DNA from: G965261775 sp965261775
Lineage (GTDB): Bacteria; Pseudomonadota; Gammaproteobacteria; Eutrophobiales; Eutrophobiaceae
Assembly: GCA_965261775.1 (NCBI GenBank)
Contig: OZ253477.1
Location: 372,001 to 436,000 of the forward strand
Length of the DNA stretch: 64,000 nucleotides
Direction of reading: 5' to 3'
The translations under genes and the position numbers were made by a program. Positions within the stretch are counted from its first letter, which is position 1. Each line of letters starts with the position of its first letter. Shown one piece after another: positions 63,644-64,000 of the stretch. A model generated the notes under the pieces. It had not been told where the DNA came from. It did not search any database and saw only the letters and a list, made by a program, of their open reading frames with translations.

Positions 63644-64000
63644 TACATATAGTATCCATATCTGATCTGCGGCGTATCTGAGTCCATCAGATATTTCATA
63701 ATTTCGCCGACTTTGCGTGAGCATCCCAGAGTTACCGGATACTTGCCGTCAAACTGAGTGCTGTTCCAGTTCATTTTTGTTAGCCCAAGAATCTCCTGAG
63801 CGATGAATCTTGGAGATTCCTCTGATTTCACTATTCTCAATTCAATAGGTTGAGGTATATAAAGGCCGGGATATGTCTGGTAGTACCAGACCGACCCCCG
63901 CGTGTAGAGAAGCTGCCGATTCTCATCCAGTTGCGCCAGCGTTCCTCTGTAGGGTGGATAGTTACCGTCTCGGAACAGGCGCAACTTCGAATCCATGACT
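63643..64000 (-). CDS. Prokaryotic Argonaute, C-terminal part (partial, runs off the window)
   Basis: The frame is open to the window end and encodes the last 117 or more residues of a PIWI domain: LFRDGNYPPYRGTLAQLDEN, LLYTRGSVWYYQTYPGLYIP, FIAQEILGLTKMNWNSTQFD and PVTLGCSRKVGEIMKYL. The TYPGLYIPxP, LTKMNWNxTQFDG and R(K/Q)VGxIxKY runs are typical of catalytic, long-type bacterial Argonautes. The protein uses a small DNA or RNA guide to bind, and often cut, target DNA or RNA. The N, PAZ, MID and most PIWI residues, including the first three of the DEDX tetrad, are outside the window, so activity cannot be judged. Confidence 0.85.
   Translation of the reverse strand, partial: VMDSKLRLFRDGNYPPYRGTLAQLDENRQLLYTRGSVWYYQTYPGLYIPQPIELRIVKSEESPRFIAQEILGLTKMNWNSTQFDGKYPVTLGCSRKVGEIMKYLMDSDTPQIRYGYYM

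Overview
The window reads as chromosomal DNA of a gammaproteobacterium of moderate GC content. Two gene blocks support this: amidase-mutL-miaA-hfq-hflX-hflK-hflC-DUF2065-hisZ-purA, and rng next to yhdP, both typical of that class. The organism very probably makes hopanoids, because hpnH, hpnB and an hpnM-type gene lie together, followed by an mlaA-like gene and facing away from dxs. I cannot place the genus. I recognise no rRNA, tRNA or CRISPR array.

Layout. 1-1250: end of an Mrp/Mnh-type antiporter operon, then a TonB-dependent receptor remnant. 1251-10876 (minus): hpnH-hpnB-hpnM, mlaA-like, rng, yhdP, a cell-envelope and RNase block. 11413-17340: dxs, a TlpA-like thioredoxin, aroC, and a nitrilase-tldD pair. 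17655-24261 (plus): alaC-like transaminase, hom, thrC, an RpfE-type protein and recJ. 24317-26842 (minus): copA-copB copper resistance.

27282-38000 is an accessory region. It holds a very large RTX protein gene of about 7 kb, now split by several frameshifts but still followed by a good terminator. Upstream on the same strand are a small lytic-transglycosylase-like protein, a secreted protein and a lipoprotein. Around them are debris: a second RTX fragment with a nonsense codon, an IS3-type transposase scrap and a broken narK-like gene beside an alginate-export-type porin.

38109-42829: an AsmA-family protein, a radical SAM protein and a major-facilitator/acyltransferase fusion whose acyltransferase motif lacks its histidine. 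42894-53675 (minus): the conserved hfq-hfl-purA superoperon. 53984-57799: a DASS transporter, an unknown Cys-containing exported protein, a DUF924 protein and a DM13 protein. 57919-62276: surface-polysaccharide genes (GT2-GtrA fusion, GT4 glycosyltransferase, asparagine synthetase). 62609-64000: a DEDDh exonuclease convergent with a two-gene unit that runs off the window. That unit is the C-terminal end of a prokaryotic Argonaute, joined by a one-base stop/start overlap to a small DUF6998-like protein with a PD-(D/E)xK-like pattern. This is the most promising candidate defence system here, although most of the Argonaute lies outside the window.
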